Below are positions 45,035 to 58,137 of a stretch of 64,000 bases of DNA, in pieces. Location of the stretch: assembly GCA_014925825.1 (NCBI GenBank), contig JACGCK010000128.1:62001-126000 (forward strand). The letters are read 5' to 3'. Within the stretch, counting starts at the first letter, position 1. The number at the start of each line of letters is the position of its first letter. The notes under the pieces were generated by a model, which saw only the letters and a program-made list of their open reading frames with translations, did no database searches and was not told the origin of the DNA. This DNA is from Pholiota molesta. Taxonomy: Eukaryota > Basidiomycota > Agaricomycetes > Agaricales > Strophariaceae. A program made the translations under genes and the position numbers.

Positions 45035-45519
45035 CAGACCAGCCGTTGTCGTCGTCAAAAGTTGGAGTGGGTTACGATCATTTCCTGCTTGCCGCTGTCT
45101 CTCTCGACGCCGAGCATTGACCCGCGTTCTCACGTGGTATTGATCATGATCGAATGATCGTCACCAATGTTGAAAACGTTGAACGTTAACTTGAACGTTT
45201 GAACAGGTTTGAACTCGTACCCAGCTTGAGCTCGTACCAACCGTCGAAGCCCTCTGACCAGAATCTCGTCATACTGACTCACCGTGCACTTCTGAATGAT
45301 TATAGCGATGATCTTATGACGCCCGTATTTATTGGCAAAATCTCATGCCACGCACGAGCTGCTATGACTCGACTCCGCCTCCGATGTTGCCATCATAAAT
45401 CCCTTTCGAACGACTCCAATACAATTGCTGTGCAACTGGACCTTCCTACATAAACGCCATGGACGGACTCATCGATTACACTGCACTATCCTCACCTCAA
45501 AAGTAGCACAACACAACTT
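45035..45519. promoter_or_regulatory. Divergent promoter region GH47 / RNA-repair fusion, with TTGAAC repeats
   Basis: 485 bases between divergent start codons. At about 45169-45215 the hexamer ttgaac or its extended form ttgaacgtt recurs four times or more within 50 bp, next to nested gatcatgatc-like palindromes (45141-45160). This looks like a clustered protein-binding region, but no factor is known to me. Confidence 0.5.
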
Positions 45520-48132
45520 ATGGATGTTACTTTCCAAAAATACGGAGGCGCCCTCGCTCTCGTCGGACCAGCTGTGGACAGCTTCGCCCATACCACTATA
45601 AACTCCAACAGTATCCCAAACCAAAATCTTGTCCCTCTCACCTCAGGGTACCACATCACCGTCATTACGAAAGACGAGCTACGAAGCCTTATGCCGGAAC
45701 AACACCTCCAAGTCAAGTCCGTCAAACCCGACACCCGACATATATTCTCAGCGGGACTTGGAGGGAAACCACACGCCGGAGCCTACTGGGTCGTCATCAT
45801 CTGGGCTGCGGGGCAGCAGATTCGGAAACAGCTGGGGCTGCCTCCTAAACATTTCCACATCACACTCTCCGCCGCCGATGTACACGACGTGGACAAAGGC
45901 GTCGGGTCCCTTCTACTCGAGGAACAACTCCCCTCGATTCATAGTGTCGAATTCCTGGACCATACCGCATTCACCTTGTATTCTTTTGGGCAGCATGAAA
46001 TTGCTCTGGATTATTGCTCCCGACTTATTCTTCTGGATTCCACCTCCTACAAAGGTTTTTTGAGAATCGCAGACATCTGGCTGATCAAGGATCAGGTCAA
46101 GTTAGCTATGCTGGCCTATGCCTGTGCGTATCAGCGCACGGCAGACGACAAACTCAAGAAATACTGCTTGAAGAAGCTCGTTGAATGCTCAAAGGGAACG
46201 GAATGGGGTGCCGTCTTTCAGGAGCACGAGATGACGCAGATCGACGAATTCAAGATCATTTCATCTTTTTTGCTACTCCTATGGTCTGCCGACCTAAAAG
46301 AGGCGCTCAGCGATCTGAAACTAGCGCCTTCTTTGCTTTTAGAACCACGACAATCACTATATATCCCTTCGCCTTTGAGATCGCCAGATACGTACAAACT
46401 CCCCCGATTTTTCCGTTGGATGGTCCCATTTCACCTAGCGGTAATGTCGACGCCGCGCAATGAAGACGATATCACAGCGCTTTCTGCTCCGTATCTCGGT
46501 ATACGACATGTGTTAACGCTCACAGAAGAGACACCATTACCCGCGTCTTGGTTCAGCAACAAGGGGATCACCAACACCTTCCTTCCCATCCCCAACTTCC
46601 ATCCGCCGTCGATCGAACAGATGGATCTCATCATAAAACTAGTCGACGACTCGAAGAAACGTCCACTTCTCATCCACTGCGGAGGTGGCAAAGGACGCGC
46701 AGGGACGGTGATCGCCTGTTATCTAGCAGCATTCGGATTCCAAAAACCTATTGCAGACCAAGACCACCCAGAAATGACCGCTGTTGAGGCTATATCAACA
46801 CTGCGTTCTCTTCGGCCTGGGAGCTTAGAAACCTCTCAGCAAGAGGCCTTCGTTTCGAAGTGGTGCAGCACAATCTGGAAGCGCCAATCAGTCTATCCCG
46901 AAGTGCAGTCGGAGCCTCCGCCGTGCCCGATGGAGGTCGAAGGCAAGCTGACGCGGGACTGCGATTTGGTGATGCTCGTCGGCCTCCCGGGATCTGGCAA
47001 ATCGTGGTTTTCGAATTCCCTGCTTGCGCGAGAGCCGGCGAAATGGCTCCGCATCTCGCAGGACGACTCCGGCAGCAGGGACGCATGCGAGACAGAGATC
47101 AGCCGCGCTCCCAAGGGCAAGCACGTTCTCCTGGACCGCTGCAACACGTCCGCCGCCGATCGGAAGCTCTGGATGCAGCTGGCGTCCAACTGGTGCGCGT
47201 CCCCGATCTGCGTGTGGTTCGACTATGGCAGGGAGCTGTGCACGTCGCGGGCGCAGATGCGCGCCGGCCATCCGACGCTGCCGCCGGGGAGTCGCGTGCG
47301 CAATGCGGTGGAGCAGATGCAGAAGATCTTCGTAAGGCCGGCGCTTGGGGAGGGGTTCAAGGCCATTGTTGTCGTGCGTTCGATCGCGGCTGCTCAAGAG
47401 GCGATTCTGCGGCTTTCAACTCCATTGACGATGTACAAGTTTCCGCGGACGCCCCATCTGATTGATGTTGGTGCAGCGACTTCCGACGATGTTCATGTCG
47501 ACATTTCTTCGCTTACTGATATGCGCGGCCACGTCGTCATCACCGAGAAAATCGACGGCGCGAATATGGGCTTTTCACTCTCTTCGGATCGTTCTCGCAT
47601 TCTAGTCCAAAACAGGTCGCACTACGTCAATTCCTCCACTCATGAACAGTTCAAAAAACTTGGGTTGTGGGTCGAACTACACGAGGAAGAGCTGCGACAC
47701 ATCCTTGACCGCGATCCTTACTTCCCCGAACGCTACATTTTGTACGGTGAATGGATGTTCGCGACGCATTCCATTCCTTACGCGGAACTCCCGGACTACT
47801 TTATCGCCTACGACATCTTCGACCGATCGACCCAATCCTGGGCGGACACGAAGGCTTTGCATGCCCTTTTGAATAGTACAACAATAAACTCAGTGCCTGT
47901 TCTTCATGAAGGGAGCATGCCCGCGGAGGCAGAGCTGTTGCAGATGGCTCAGAAGCAATCGCAGTTCTATGATGGGCGGGTGGAGGGGATCTATGTGAAG
48001 GTCGAGGTGAATGGCCAGATCAAGTCTCGCGGAAAGGTTGTCAGGAGTGATTTTATTGCTGGAAACGAGCATTGGACGCGAGGCGGTATTCGGGTGAATA
48101 CTTTGCGCTTAAGTGCTGAATCAGATCCCTAG
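45520..48132 (+). CDS. Four-domain RNA end-healing/sealing enzyme: 2H phosphoesterase - DUSP23-like phosphatase - P-loop kinase - RNA ligase
   Basis: Single exon, 870 residues. (1) Residues 1-130: two HxTx motifs, YHITV (H45) and FHITL (H113), 68 residues apart, as in 2H/ligT-type cyclic phosphodiesterases. (2) 140-285: helical, TPR-like linker. (3) 295-455: DUSP23-like phosphatase, GIRHVLTLTEE, PIPNFHPPSIEQMD, then the Cx5R loop HCGGGKGRAGT (C387, R393) and LRSLRPGSLET. (4) 480-640: P-loop kinase, MLVGLPGSGKSWFS (K494), LLDRCNTSAADRKLW, resembling AAA_33/polynucleotide kinase. (5) 645-870: RNA ligase nucleotidyltransferase, VITEKIDGAN (adenylated K677), NRSHYV, ILYGEWMFATHSIPY, YFIAYDIFD, VEGIYVKVE and KSRGKVVRSDF, in motif I-V order. 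Together these could open 2',3'-cyclic phosphate, remove phosphate, phosphorylate 5'-OH and seal RNA. Fungal Trl1 has the reverse order (ligase-kinase-CPD) and no phosphatase. The lack of introns is exceptional here. Activities are inferred from motifs only. Confidence 0.8.
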   Translation: MDVTFQKYGGALALVGPAVDSFAHTTINSNSIPNQNLVPLTSGYHITVITKDELRSLMPEQHLQVKSVKPDTRHIFSAGLGGKPHAGAYWVVIIWAAGQQIRKQLGLPPKHFHITLSAADVHDVDKGVGSLLLEEQLPSIHSVEFLDHTAFTLYSFGQHEIALDYCSRLILLDSTSYKGFLRIADIWLIKDQVKLAMLAYACAYQRTADDKLKKYCLKKLVECSKGTEWGAVFQEHEMTQIDEFKIISSFLLLLWSADLKEALSDLKLAPSLLLEPRQSLYIPSPLRSPDTYKLPRFFRWMVPFHLAVMSTPRNEDDITALSAPYLGIRHVLTLTEETPLPASWFSNKGITNTFLPIPNFHPPSIEQMDLIIKLVDDSKKRPLLIHCGGGKGRAGTVIACYLAAFGFQKPIADQDHPEMTAVEAISTLRSLRPGSLETSQQEAFVSKWCSTIWKRQSVYPEVQSEPPPCPMEVEGKLTRDCDLVMLVGLPGSGKSWFSNSLLAREPAKWLRISQDDSGSRDACETEISRAPKGKHVLLDRCNTSAADRKLWMQLASNWCASPICVWFDYGRELCTSRAQMRAGHPTLPPGSRVRNAVEQMQKIFVRPALGEGFKAIVVVRSIAAAQEAILRLSTPLTMYKFPRTPHLIDVGAATSDDVHVDISSLTDMRGHVVITEKIDGANMGFSLSSDRSRILVQNRSHYVNSSTHEQFKKLGLWVELHEEELRHILDRDPYFPERYILYGEWMFATHSIPYAELPDYFIAYDIFDRSTQSWADTKALHALLNSTTINSVPVLHEGSMPAEAELLQMAQKQSQFYDGRVEGIYVKVEVNGQIKSRGKVVRSDFIAGNEHWTRGGIRVNTLRLSAESDP

Positions 48133-50004
<1,872 letters not shown>

Positions 50005-50712
50005 GCGCCCCGACGCCAGCAGGACACAGTCATTCAACAGGAAGCGCCCGATAGCCTGCTCGCACGATATCTGACCGTCGCAAGAACTTCTCAACAAGTT
50101 CGCGAGAGCTTTTTCAACAGAGCTCGATAGGGCTTTTCAACAAGGTTCACTCACACAGGAGGACGCACGCGCGGACGCGGCTGGCGTCGTTCCGGATGCG
50201 TAGGATACTGTTTTACATATGTAGATTGGAAAGCATGTAGGGTATTGGTTTTGGATGTAGATTGCGCGCTGCACGCGATGCGTGACGTTGGATAGCGACC
50301 GATGATGAACGGCCAGTACGACGACCGTGCCAATAAGAAATGAACCTAATACAAAGTGAGCGTCAAATCGAACGCCGAGAAGAACAAGAATTAAGCATGG
50401 TGTGACATAGTGTATAAAATAGTGCGAGAATAAAAAATGAGCAACCCAGTCGTTGTAATTTATGGAGCGTACTACTGCTACTTGACCTGTGTTCCAGATG
50501 TGATTAGCTTCGATGGGATATGGAGCTAAGTTACAATTAATGAATGGCGCATGTTTCATTGTCCGATAAGAATCGAATACTTAAAACCCGGGAAAAGCGT
50601 GAAGAAATGACGGTAGAGGGGGAAATGGAGTAAGGAAAGAAACAGAGGCGGAGAATTATGCATGCAAGAAGGGATATATATTCGAGAAGAGAAATTCAAC
50701 ATCAAGGGATCG
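50005..50712. other. Convergent intergenic region
   Basis: 708 bases between the adenosine kinase stop (+) and the zinc-finger stop (-). Near 50092-50150 the string ttcaacaag or close variants recurs three times. A hydrophobic minus-strand frame (50137-50559) is discussed among rejected items. No supported gene. Confidence 0.5.
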
Positions 50713-52264
50713 TCAGGGTGGTGGGGATTCTGCAAGTGATTCCTAAGGTAAAAGGCGCAAAACGAGTTGGTTGAGAAAGAAAGAAAAAACGCCGCGTACT
50801 TGAACTCACCTGTGTCAACAGCTCAGCTTTTAGTTCAGAAAACGTCAGCAAATACCAAAGCACAAGACAAGCAGGGACCGCATACCGGGATTCAGCATCG
50901 GCTCTCCATCCTCTGTCAGTATATGTTCCATAGGCTCCGGCCGCCGAAACGACAGCGACCCATACCCATGCAACCCGCCCATCCCATCCTCCATGCCCCG
51001 CTCCACATCCATCGCCTCCTCCTCCCCCGCGTTCCCCGCACCGTCGCCCTCCGCCTCCCGCTCGCGCAGCCGCCGCTCCTCCGCCTCCCTCTCCCGCTGC
51101 CGCTTCTCCTCCGTCTCCGCGGCCTGCAGCAGCACCGCCTGCACCGCCGCGACGACGTCCGCCGCCGTGAGCTCCGCGCCGCCCTCGAGCGCGGGGTCGA
51201 TGCACGACGCGATACCGGAGTCGGAAAGCGACGCGGACGAGTTCGGCGGCTCCGTGCGCGCGGTGCTGCTGCTGCCCGCGGACGGGCTGCCGCCGGCGCT
51301 GTGGTACAGTGGGGGCGGGGGCGGCTGCGGCGGGGGCGAGCGGCCGGTGTGGTACGCGTTCGTGTGCGGGCGGTAGTGCGGGGAGGGGTAGTACATGGAC
51401 ATCGTGTAGCCGATGGCGCCGACGTTCGGGGGGAGGGGCCCGTTCTGCCAGGGCGGGGGGTACTCGGGCCATGGCGGGCCTGTGCGTACGGACGATGTGG
51501 GGAGGCCGAGCTGCGCTGGGCGAGGGGGATGTAGGCTTTGATGATGTGGGGTTGAGGACAGCGGCTAAGAAGAGGAGAAATGCAACGTACGGGTTGTGGT
51601 TGCGGTGTGCGAGCGGTAGTAGCTTGAGGGTCCGGAGCTTGTGGGTGCTCCTTGGTAGGTCTGGACGGGAAGGCTGGTCGCCTTTTCCTTTCCTTTCAGT
51701 GAGGAGGGTGTTCCGCTGCGACTTCGGCTGTCGTCGTCGTCCTTGCTGCCCTCGATGGGTTCTATCACGACCCCATGGTGTCTGATAGGCGTCAATAGAG
51801 CACACACGTCTAAAAGAGTGGCACTCACCTCGATTTCTGGTGTCTCCTCAGCGCATCCGTCTAACACCTCACAATTAGTATATAGCACCTCAGAACAGCA
51901 AGCAGCACGACATTACCCGCGTGAAATTCGCATCGCATTGCGGGCAGGCACTGCATACAGATCAGCGGGGGGCGCACGCAGAGGAGGAGGGGCGCACGCA
52001 CAAACTGGGCATGGAGTGCAGCTTCGTCGTCCGCTGATGGCGCTTGAGGTCGGCCTCGCGCGCGAACTGCTTGTTGCAGCCGTTGATCTTGCACGGCCAG
52101 ACGCCGGTGGCGACGGGCTTCTTGCGCTGCGCGCGCTTCTTGAGCGACGAGGACTCGCCGGGGCTCGCTGGCGGGTCGGCCATATCAGGCGCGGCGCCCG
52201 CGTCGGGGTGGAGGAGGTAAGTGGGCTGCCAGACACTCACGGGCGTGCCGTCCGCTCTGACCAT
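50713..52264 (-). CDS. C2H2 zinc-finger transcription factor
   Basis: Minus-strand gene of about seven exons ending ESLAESPPP at 50713. Two C2H2 fingers in the first third: WPCKINGCNKQFAREADLKR (C-x4-C, His pair in LKRHQRTTKLH) and ACPQCDANFTR joined by splicing to TDALRRHQKSRHH. The remainder is low complexity (Pro-rich, Ser-rich, an acidic/Arg-rich REREAEERRLREREAE helix) and probably disordered. Two fingers with a split exon structure suggest a DNA-binding regulator. Targets unknown. The start at 52264 (MVRADGTPVSVWQPTYLL) is tentative: an in-frame, conserved-looking stretch continues upstream (IIRIVQLPPALRPALRRS) without an ATG, so an upstream exon is likely. Confidence 0.75.
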
Positions 52265-52997
52265 GGAGCGGCGGAGGGCAGGCCTGAGCGCGGGCGGTAG
52301 CTGAACAATCCTGATTATGGGCGTCCACGCGGTGGCACGGCCGTGGTCGGTGCTCGTCGTCGGGCTAGGTGGCGGGGATGCTCTAAGGGCGTCTGTCGGC
52401 GTCTGTTTGCATCCAAGGCCCTCATATTCAAACCCAGCAATTGCTCAGTCTAAGCGCAAGATCAGTCGTCAATTGATCGTCAAAGGTTGTCCAAAGGCCC
52501 CGGGAAGCTCCTGCAAAAGCTTATCCAGATTTTTGTCCAATTTTACAGTGTTGCATGGGATTGTGCGGCTACAGAATAGAGAATTCATTTGTAAAGTTTT
52601 CGCAAGCTTTCCAAAGACTTGTAACTCTCAAATTCCTCGCGTAGGATTCCTTGAGGATTCCAACTCAACAAACCCTTGTAATGGATCACTTGCATTCCAA
52701 TGGATTCTACTATAGAACTGCCTTGCAAGCTTCAGAAGTGTTCCAAGCATTTTATGACATTGTGATAAAGCCTCTATTACCCTACGTTTGTGACCATTGT
52801 ATGGGATCTTAGCAGGGCTTGTCTGGATATGTGTATTTGGGCGCCAGGAATATGCGGATTCAAGACCCATTTTGCGGTGTTTTTTAACGGACAAAGCTTT
52901 TGGGGGAGCTTCCCGGGGTTTGTCTCCATCCAGCTGCTAACCCAAGAAAGCATAAAAACATTATGGTATCTAATACATTATAGCCTATATCGCAGTA
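52265..52997. other. Gap between zinc-finger gene and p150 gene
   Basis: About 730 bases. The left part may contain an unrecognised first exon and promoter of the zinc-finger gene. The middle is copy 3 of dispersed repeat 1. The right part is the 3' UTR of the dynactin gene. Confidence 0.5.
52536..52812 (+). repeat. Dispersed repeat family 1, copy 3
   Basis: Shares tccaattttacagtgtt, gcatgggattgt, tttccaaagacttgtaact, caacaaacccttgtaatg, tttatgacattgtgataaa and gtatgggatctta with the other two copies. It starts further inside the element than copies 1 and 2 (5' truncated) and stops earlier. Confidence 0.75.
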
Positions 52998-55900
52998 TCA
53001 TAAACTCGCCCCCAGCGCACTCGCCCTCTCTAGTAGTCCATGCACCCGCCTACTCAGCCGCTCGCCCTCCATCTTTCTCTCCAGCACCTGCTGCGACGGC
53101 ATCTGCTTCCTCGGCATCCAGACCTTCCCGCCCTTCGCTTCTACCCTCTTCGCATTCAGCGCCGACAGATCGACCACCCGGGGCGCGGAAGAGTATTTCA
53201 TCACGTCGCGGTATAGTTTCTTCCTCTCGTTCGAAAGCGAGAATAATGTCACGGGTGGAGGCGCTTCGTCTGAATCAGACTCTTCCGTGTCCGAGTTGCC
53301 TGAGGCGACCAAGGGAGGCGGTTGTATTCTCATAGCTGGGTTAGGAAGGTGCGGCAGCGCCTCAATTTCCCGGAGAAGGTCGTGGCCTTTCAGATATGAA
53401 TTTTCTTGACGAAGGAACCGGACAGTCCCGCGCAGGGCCTCGATCTATCACTCTCCATTAGCGCTGCCGAACGAACAAACATACAGTAGGAAACGTACCT
53501 GTTCAAGTAAGTGTGACGTCTCCAAGCTGCCTTCAATTGGCACATTTTCAGGCTCTGGCTGCTGAGGGCCAGAAGCTGAACCACCTATCAGCATCCTATA
53601 CAACGCTGCATAAAAACAGGAACGCTCACCCTGTCTCTCCTGTCCGGCCGTCAAGCTCTTCAGTTTAGCATTATCCTGCTCCAAGCTATCCAGATCCGCC
53701 TGCAGCTGCTCCATCGCCTCCTCGTACGCGCGCTCCTGCTTGCGCGCCTTCGCGAGCTCGCCCTCGAGCTCCACGATCGCGTCCGCCTGCTTCTTCACCG
53801 CCTCGAGTCGGCGCTCCATCAGCGCGATCTTCACGCCCGCCTCCTGGACCGTCTGCTCCTTCGTGCGCAGGCTGCGCGCGAGCGCCTGGATCTCGTCGCT
53901 GAGCGACGCGACCTTGCGCTCGGCCTCGACGTTCACGGCGAGCGCGGCTTTGATCTCGGCGATGCGGGCTACCCACGGGGCGATGCCGGTTACTAGATAA
54001 AGAGATCATATCAGTGGCTGGTTTTCAGAGTGTGCGAAGGGCATACTCTTGAGAACGTTCTCCGGCTCAGAGATCGGTTGGACGAGCTTGCTGCTCTCTT
54101 CGATGAGGTGCGTGATGACCTCGCCGATGGCCTCCCATGGCGACGCGCCAGGCTTCATATCCTTCGCCACAGTCGCCGTCGCCGACTGCTTGACCACGCC
54201 CAGGATCGTTGTCAACTGGAATGCCGACTTGGATGCGCGCACGTCGCGCAGATGGGGCATGATCTGTTGCGCGACCTAGATGTGCATCAAAGCGTTAGAA
54301 CAAAGGGTGTGCAACGGATGCGGGCGAGCATGAACGCACCGAAATGCCGAAATTGACGAGCTCCGCGATGTAATTGCTGAGCGCCTTCATTTGCGGGATG
54401 ACGTGCGGCTTCACCGCTGCCGAATCGTGCGCGAGATCTTCGAGCCGCTTGATCATTTTCCTATCCGCCGTGCATCAAAACGCTCAGCCAGGACTCAACA
54501 GCACGATATGAGAGTGTGAAGGCGTACCTCGACAGCGTCTTCGCGCTCTTGCATCTCGTCAACAGCACGCCCAGCGGGTCGAACAATTCCTGATCAATAT
54601 CATATCCGCCCATATCGAGTTGGGTATCTGGATCCCAGAATGTTCGTTGAGCTTTCGTTCGTTCGCCTTTGTGTATACATGGTGTATGGCGACATACCTT
54701 CTTCCTTGATGAGCGCGGCCACAGACGTCCGCGTGAGACTGATCGACGCCGCGAACATGTCCAGGTCGTGGTCAAAGGACGCCACGTAGCCGAGCTCGCG
54801 CTCCGCCAGGTCGGTGTCGAACCCGTCAAAGTAGGTCTCCGCAAGGTGCTCGAACTGCGCCTGGATCCTAGAGTCGTGTTATTTTGTCAGTGCCCCGGAA
54901 GAGGAATAGCAGAAGACGTGAAAACGGACTTGGCGATGTCGCTGACACACTCCATGTCCCTGAACTCGTCGCGCCGCAGGAGGTCGATGTGCATGTCGAT
55001 GCGTTTCTCGAGAGGCGCGATTTCCGGGTATAAGCGACCGATGTTGAGGAACGCTTCGACGTCGCAGTGCCGGAGCACCGCCGCGAAGCGCTTGCACAGC
55101 GTGGCGAGGCCTGAGATCCGACCGCGCATCTGCCATTGCGATCAAACGAAGAGAAGGAGGAAGAAAATGGGTAAGTGGCAGTGAGAAAGAAAGAGGTGAA
55201 TGAATTGCTTACCTCGCACACGCCGACGAGCACCTCCGAGACGTCGCCGTTGAGCGCCTCAGGCAGGTTGTGGATTTGCGCGACGACATTGTTGATGAGA
55301 TCCGCCTTGTACGCCATCCGCCGGAAGAAGAGATAGCAGCTAGTCGCATCCGAATCGGACTCGACGTACAGTTGTGGGAGATACGGCTAGATATTCGAGT
55401 CAGATCGGTTTGAATATCAGATACGGATTGAATGTTAGCCTCACCTGAACGATCCCGAGCAGCTCTCTGCACTCCTTCGCCTCGATGCTTTTAACTTCCA
55501 GATCAATCGTCCGCGCTTGGTTCTTCTGTGCGGACGATTGTAATTTGAGGTTGAGCGACATGACGTTCGCTGCCTGGGATGCGGCAGAGGCCGACTCGGA
55601 TTGTGCGGTCTGCGTCTGTGTGCGCAGCTGGTCAAGCTCGCTGTGTAGTACGTATTTATCAGTCAGGAAAGATTGAACGGGAGACATGAGACGCACGTCT
55701 GCAGCTGCATGACGAGTTCGCGGAACTGGTTGATCGTGTTCTCGTAATCCTGACATGTCTCCTCGAGCGCTTCGATCTTGCGGAGGTGTTCCCGAATCTG
55801 CATGTCCTTGCCCTCTGTTACATCGCAAAGAAAGAGGATTCGTATCTCAATTGATCATAGCTCAGAAGCAGTGACTGAGGACCAGAAACTTACCAAGATC

Positions 55901-57818
55901 TTCGTGCAGCTGTTTCTCTGTCTCCATATGGTTCTCTTCAAGTTCGTCAGAGAGCTCCTTGAGGGATTCGAGATCTTCGATGGTGATGCGCATTTCTTCA
56001 ATTTTCTGAAAAATCTCGTGCGTAAGAAATAATGCTGCGAAACTCGTCAAAGAACAGACGCACCTCTCCAAGCATGAGATTCCGTTCTGTCAACTGCACG
56101 AGCATGTCCTCCGCCCCGAGCGCATCGTCGAGCTGCAGCTTGAGATCCTCGATTTGGACCTCTGCATTGGAGAGCTTGATGACGGCTTCATCGTAAGAGG
56201 CTGGAACTAAGTCAGCTACTGGTGATGGTGGAAGGGCTAGTGTGACGGACCTTGTAAGTTTTCGATTCCAGAGACATCTTTCTCCATCTCTGAAATTCGC
56301 CTTCGTTGTTCTTGTTCGGATTCCTGGGATATGTCGCGTAATCTAGCAGTGGAATTATTGAATTAGATAAAGTTTTTACAAAAAAAGGAGACGTACTTGA
56401 TGAGCGCCTCCTTCAATCGTTCGTTTTGCTTTTCCAATTGAATGTAGGCGAGGGAGTCCTTCGCAACCGGATTATCAGCGGCAATATTACCCTCTGTTTA
56501 GAAATAAAAATATCAAGTTCAAAGCACGAAAATGCAAGGGAAAAAACGCACCCTCTTTCAAAACATCCACTTCCACCTCTAAAATTGCCAACTTTTCCTT
56601 AACGTCCTCTAGCTCCGCCTCTGCCAACTCTGCACGCTCTTCCGCAACTTCTTTATCCAGCATGACCATCTCGAGCTGTTCCTGCGCATCAATAAAACGC
56701 GTCTCCGCAAGTTGCGATATCTGCTGTGCATCCGCAAGTTCACGTCGTGTCGCGATGAGGTCGGTCTGAAGGGAGCTGAGTTTGGCTTGGAGTTTCGGGC
56801 GGAGGGCGACAAAGGATTCGGCTTCGGAGAGGCGCGTTTCGAGCTCCCTGACGTGGCGCGCGTCGTCTGCGCGCTTTGCTTCGAGTACGCGGATCTTGGC
56901 GCGGAGTTCTTGTAGCTCTGTGTCGTCGACTACGGGGGGCGGTGGGGGCTAAATAATTTTCAATTAGAGATTTATTTTACTGCAGAAAAGATAGAGTAGT
57001 TTTACCGGTTTTACCAAAGCAGAAAGAGGAGGAGGAGGGGGAGGAGAAGACAGGCGCGAAGGCGGTCGCGCGCTTGGTTGAGAAAGTGCAGATTGGATTG
57101 GGGGCATACTTAAGGGAGACGATGTTCGCTTTGCGGGAAAGGGGCCAGAGCCTATGGACTGCCTCTTCGCGTGTGTGCTCGTCCCATTTCGAGTTGTCAG
57201 AGGAGAGTGGGGGGTATCTTGTAGGGGCGATTGGAGGGTTATTAGGGATTTGCGAGGAGCAGAAACTGATGTAGAAAGTTTGGTGGGAGATGGGGGACCG
57301 CGTATGGACACTGGTCTTGCTAGCGATGCAGATCCTAGAGATGGTATAGTTGGTTTGGCAGGACTGGCAGACCGTGTTGAGGAATTGGAACCAGCGGACG
57401 ACGGGGGTCCTTTGATGGAATTGGCGCGTAGCAGACCGCTGGAGCTGGGCACGCGTTGGTGGCCGACTGTTGGGCGCGTGGTGGGTGCTGGCCTCTATAA
57501 TGACGAGCTCTCAGCACGCATATATGCACTCTGGAAGGCGAATACACGCACCGTGGGCGCCGCTGTCGCTGCATCGAGCTCAGAACCATGGACCGCACGA
57601 ATTTGACTCGGCCGCACGAAAACGCCATACCCATGCTCGCAGGTGAAGTACGCGATCCCGTCTACCGAGCCATCGTTCTTCCCGTTCTTCTCGTACAGCT
57701 CTATGCCCACCCATTTGCCAGAGGCCATAAAGGACGTCGGACCCTTGAACCTGACGACGCCGCGACCTTGTGGAATGGACACAATGGACCCCAGAGGTGG
57801 GTCCATGACGTTTGACAT
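52998..57818 (-). CDS. Dynactin large subunit p150Glued homolog
   Basis: Start 57818 ([20 protein letters not shown]), end 52998, about 15 exons. N-terminal CAP-Gly domain (residues about 10-75) with [10 protein letters not shown], the diagnostic [10 protein letters not shown] and [15 protein letters not shown], which bind microtubule plus ends and EEY tails. Then a Ser/Pro/basic region (about 110-270), long coiled coils (heptad-rich, 56.9-55.2 kb), the conserved dynactin domain (about 55.3-54.0 kb) and a second coiled coil. The C-terminus is a short RWD-less tail ending [12 protein letters not shown]. p150 links cytoplasmic dynein to cargo and microtubules; in filamentous fungi it is needed for nuclear distribution. 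Divergent from KOG1. Confidence 0.9.
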
Positions 57819-58137
57819 GACCCAGTATTCACGACAAAATCGAGGTCTGTTTTAGGAGACTAGCATGGGCTGTTGGCGGAACGGATGAAAGAGGCGAGCT
57901 GACCGTGAACGGCGGCGCGGGCAAGGCGTGACGTTGGTTACAGCATGCGGCCCTGTTTATCCGCAATTCAACCGCAACTATCACCCGTCCACCGTCCACA
58001 ACGCCCCTTCTTCCCCGCCATTGGCCTCTGTGCCCATATAACTTGGGTATGTCGTTCATTTGATCAGCACCTTGCGTCAGAAACCCATTTCCAAGCAGCC
58101 AATTCTTCGTCACAATTGAGGCGGCGGTGAAGGCAGC
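57819..58137. promoter_or_regulatory. Divergent promoter region p150Glued / KOG1
   Basis: 319 bases between start codons. It contains ctgaccgtgaacggcggcg (57899-57917) with ggcggaacgga 14 bases before it. The same two blocks occur, more tightly spaced, at 15249-15279. Confidence 0.55.

Noticed and set aside
50137..50559. 140-residue minus-strand frame with two hydrophobic stretches
   Set aside because: It lies in the convergent 3' region, has no family resemblance and no promoter-like upstream sequence. Possible but unsupported.
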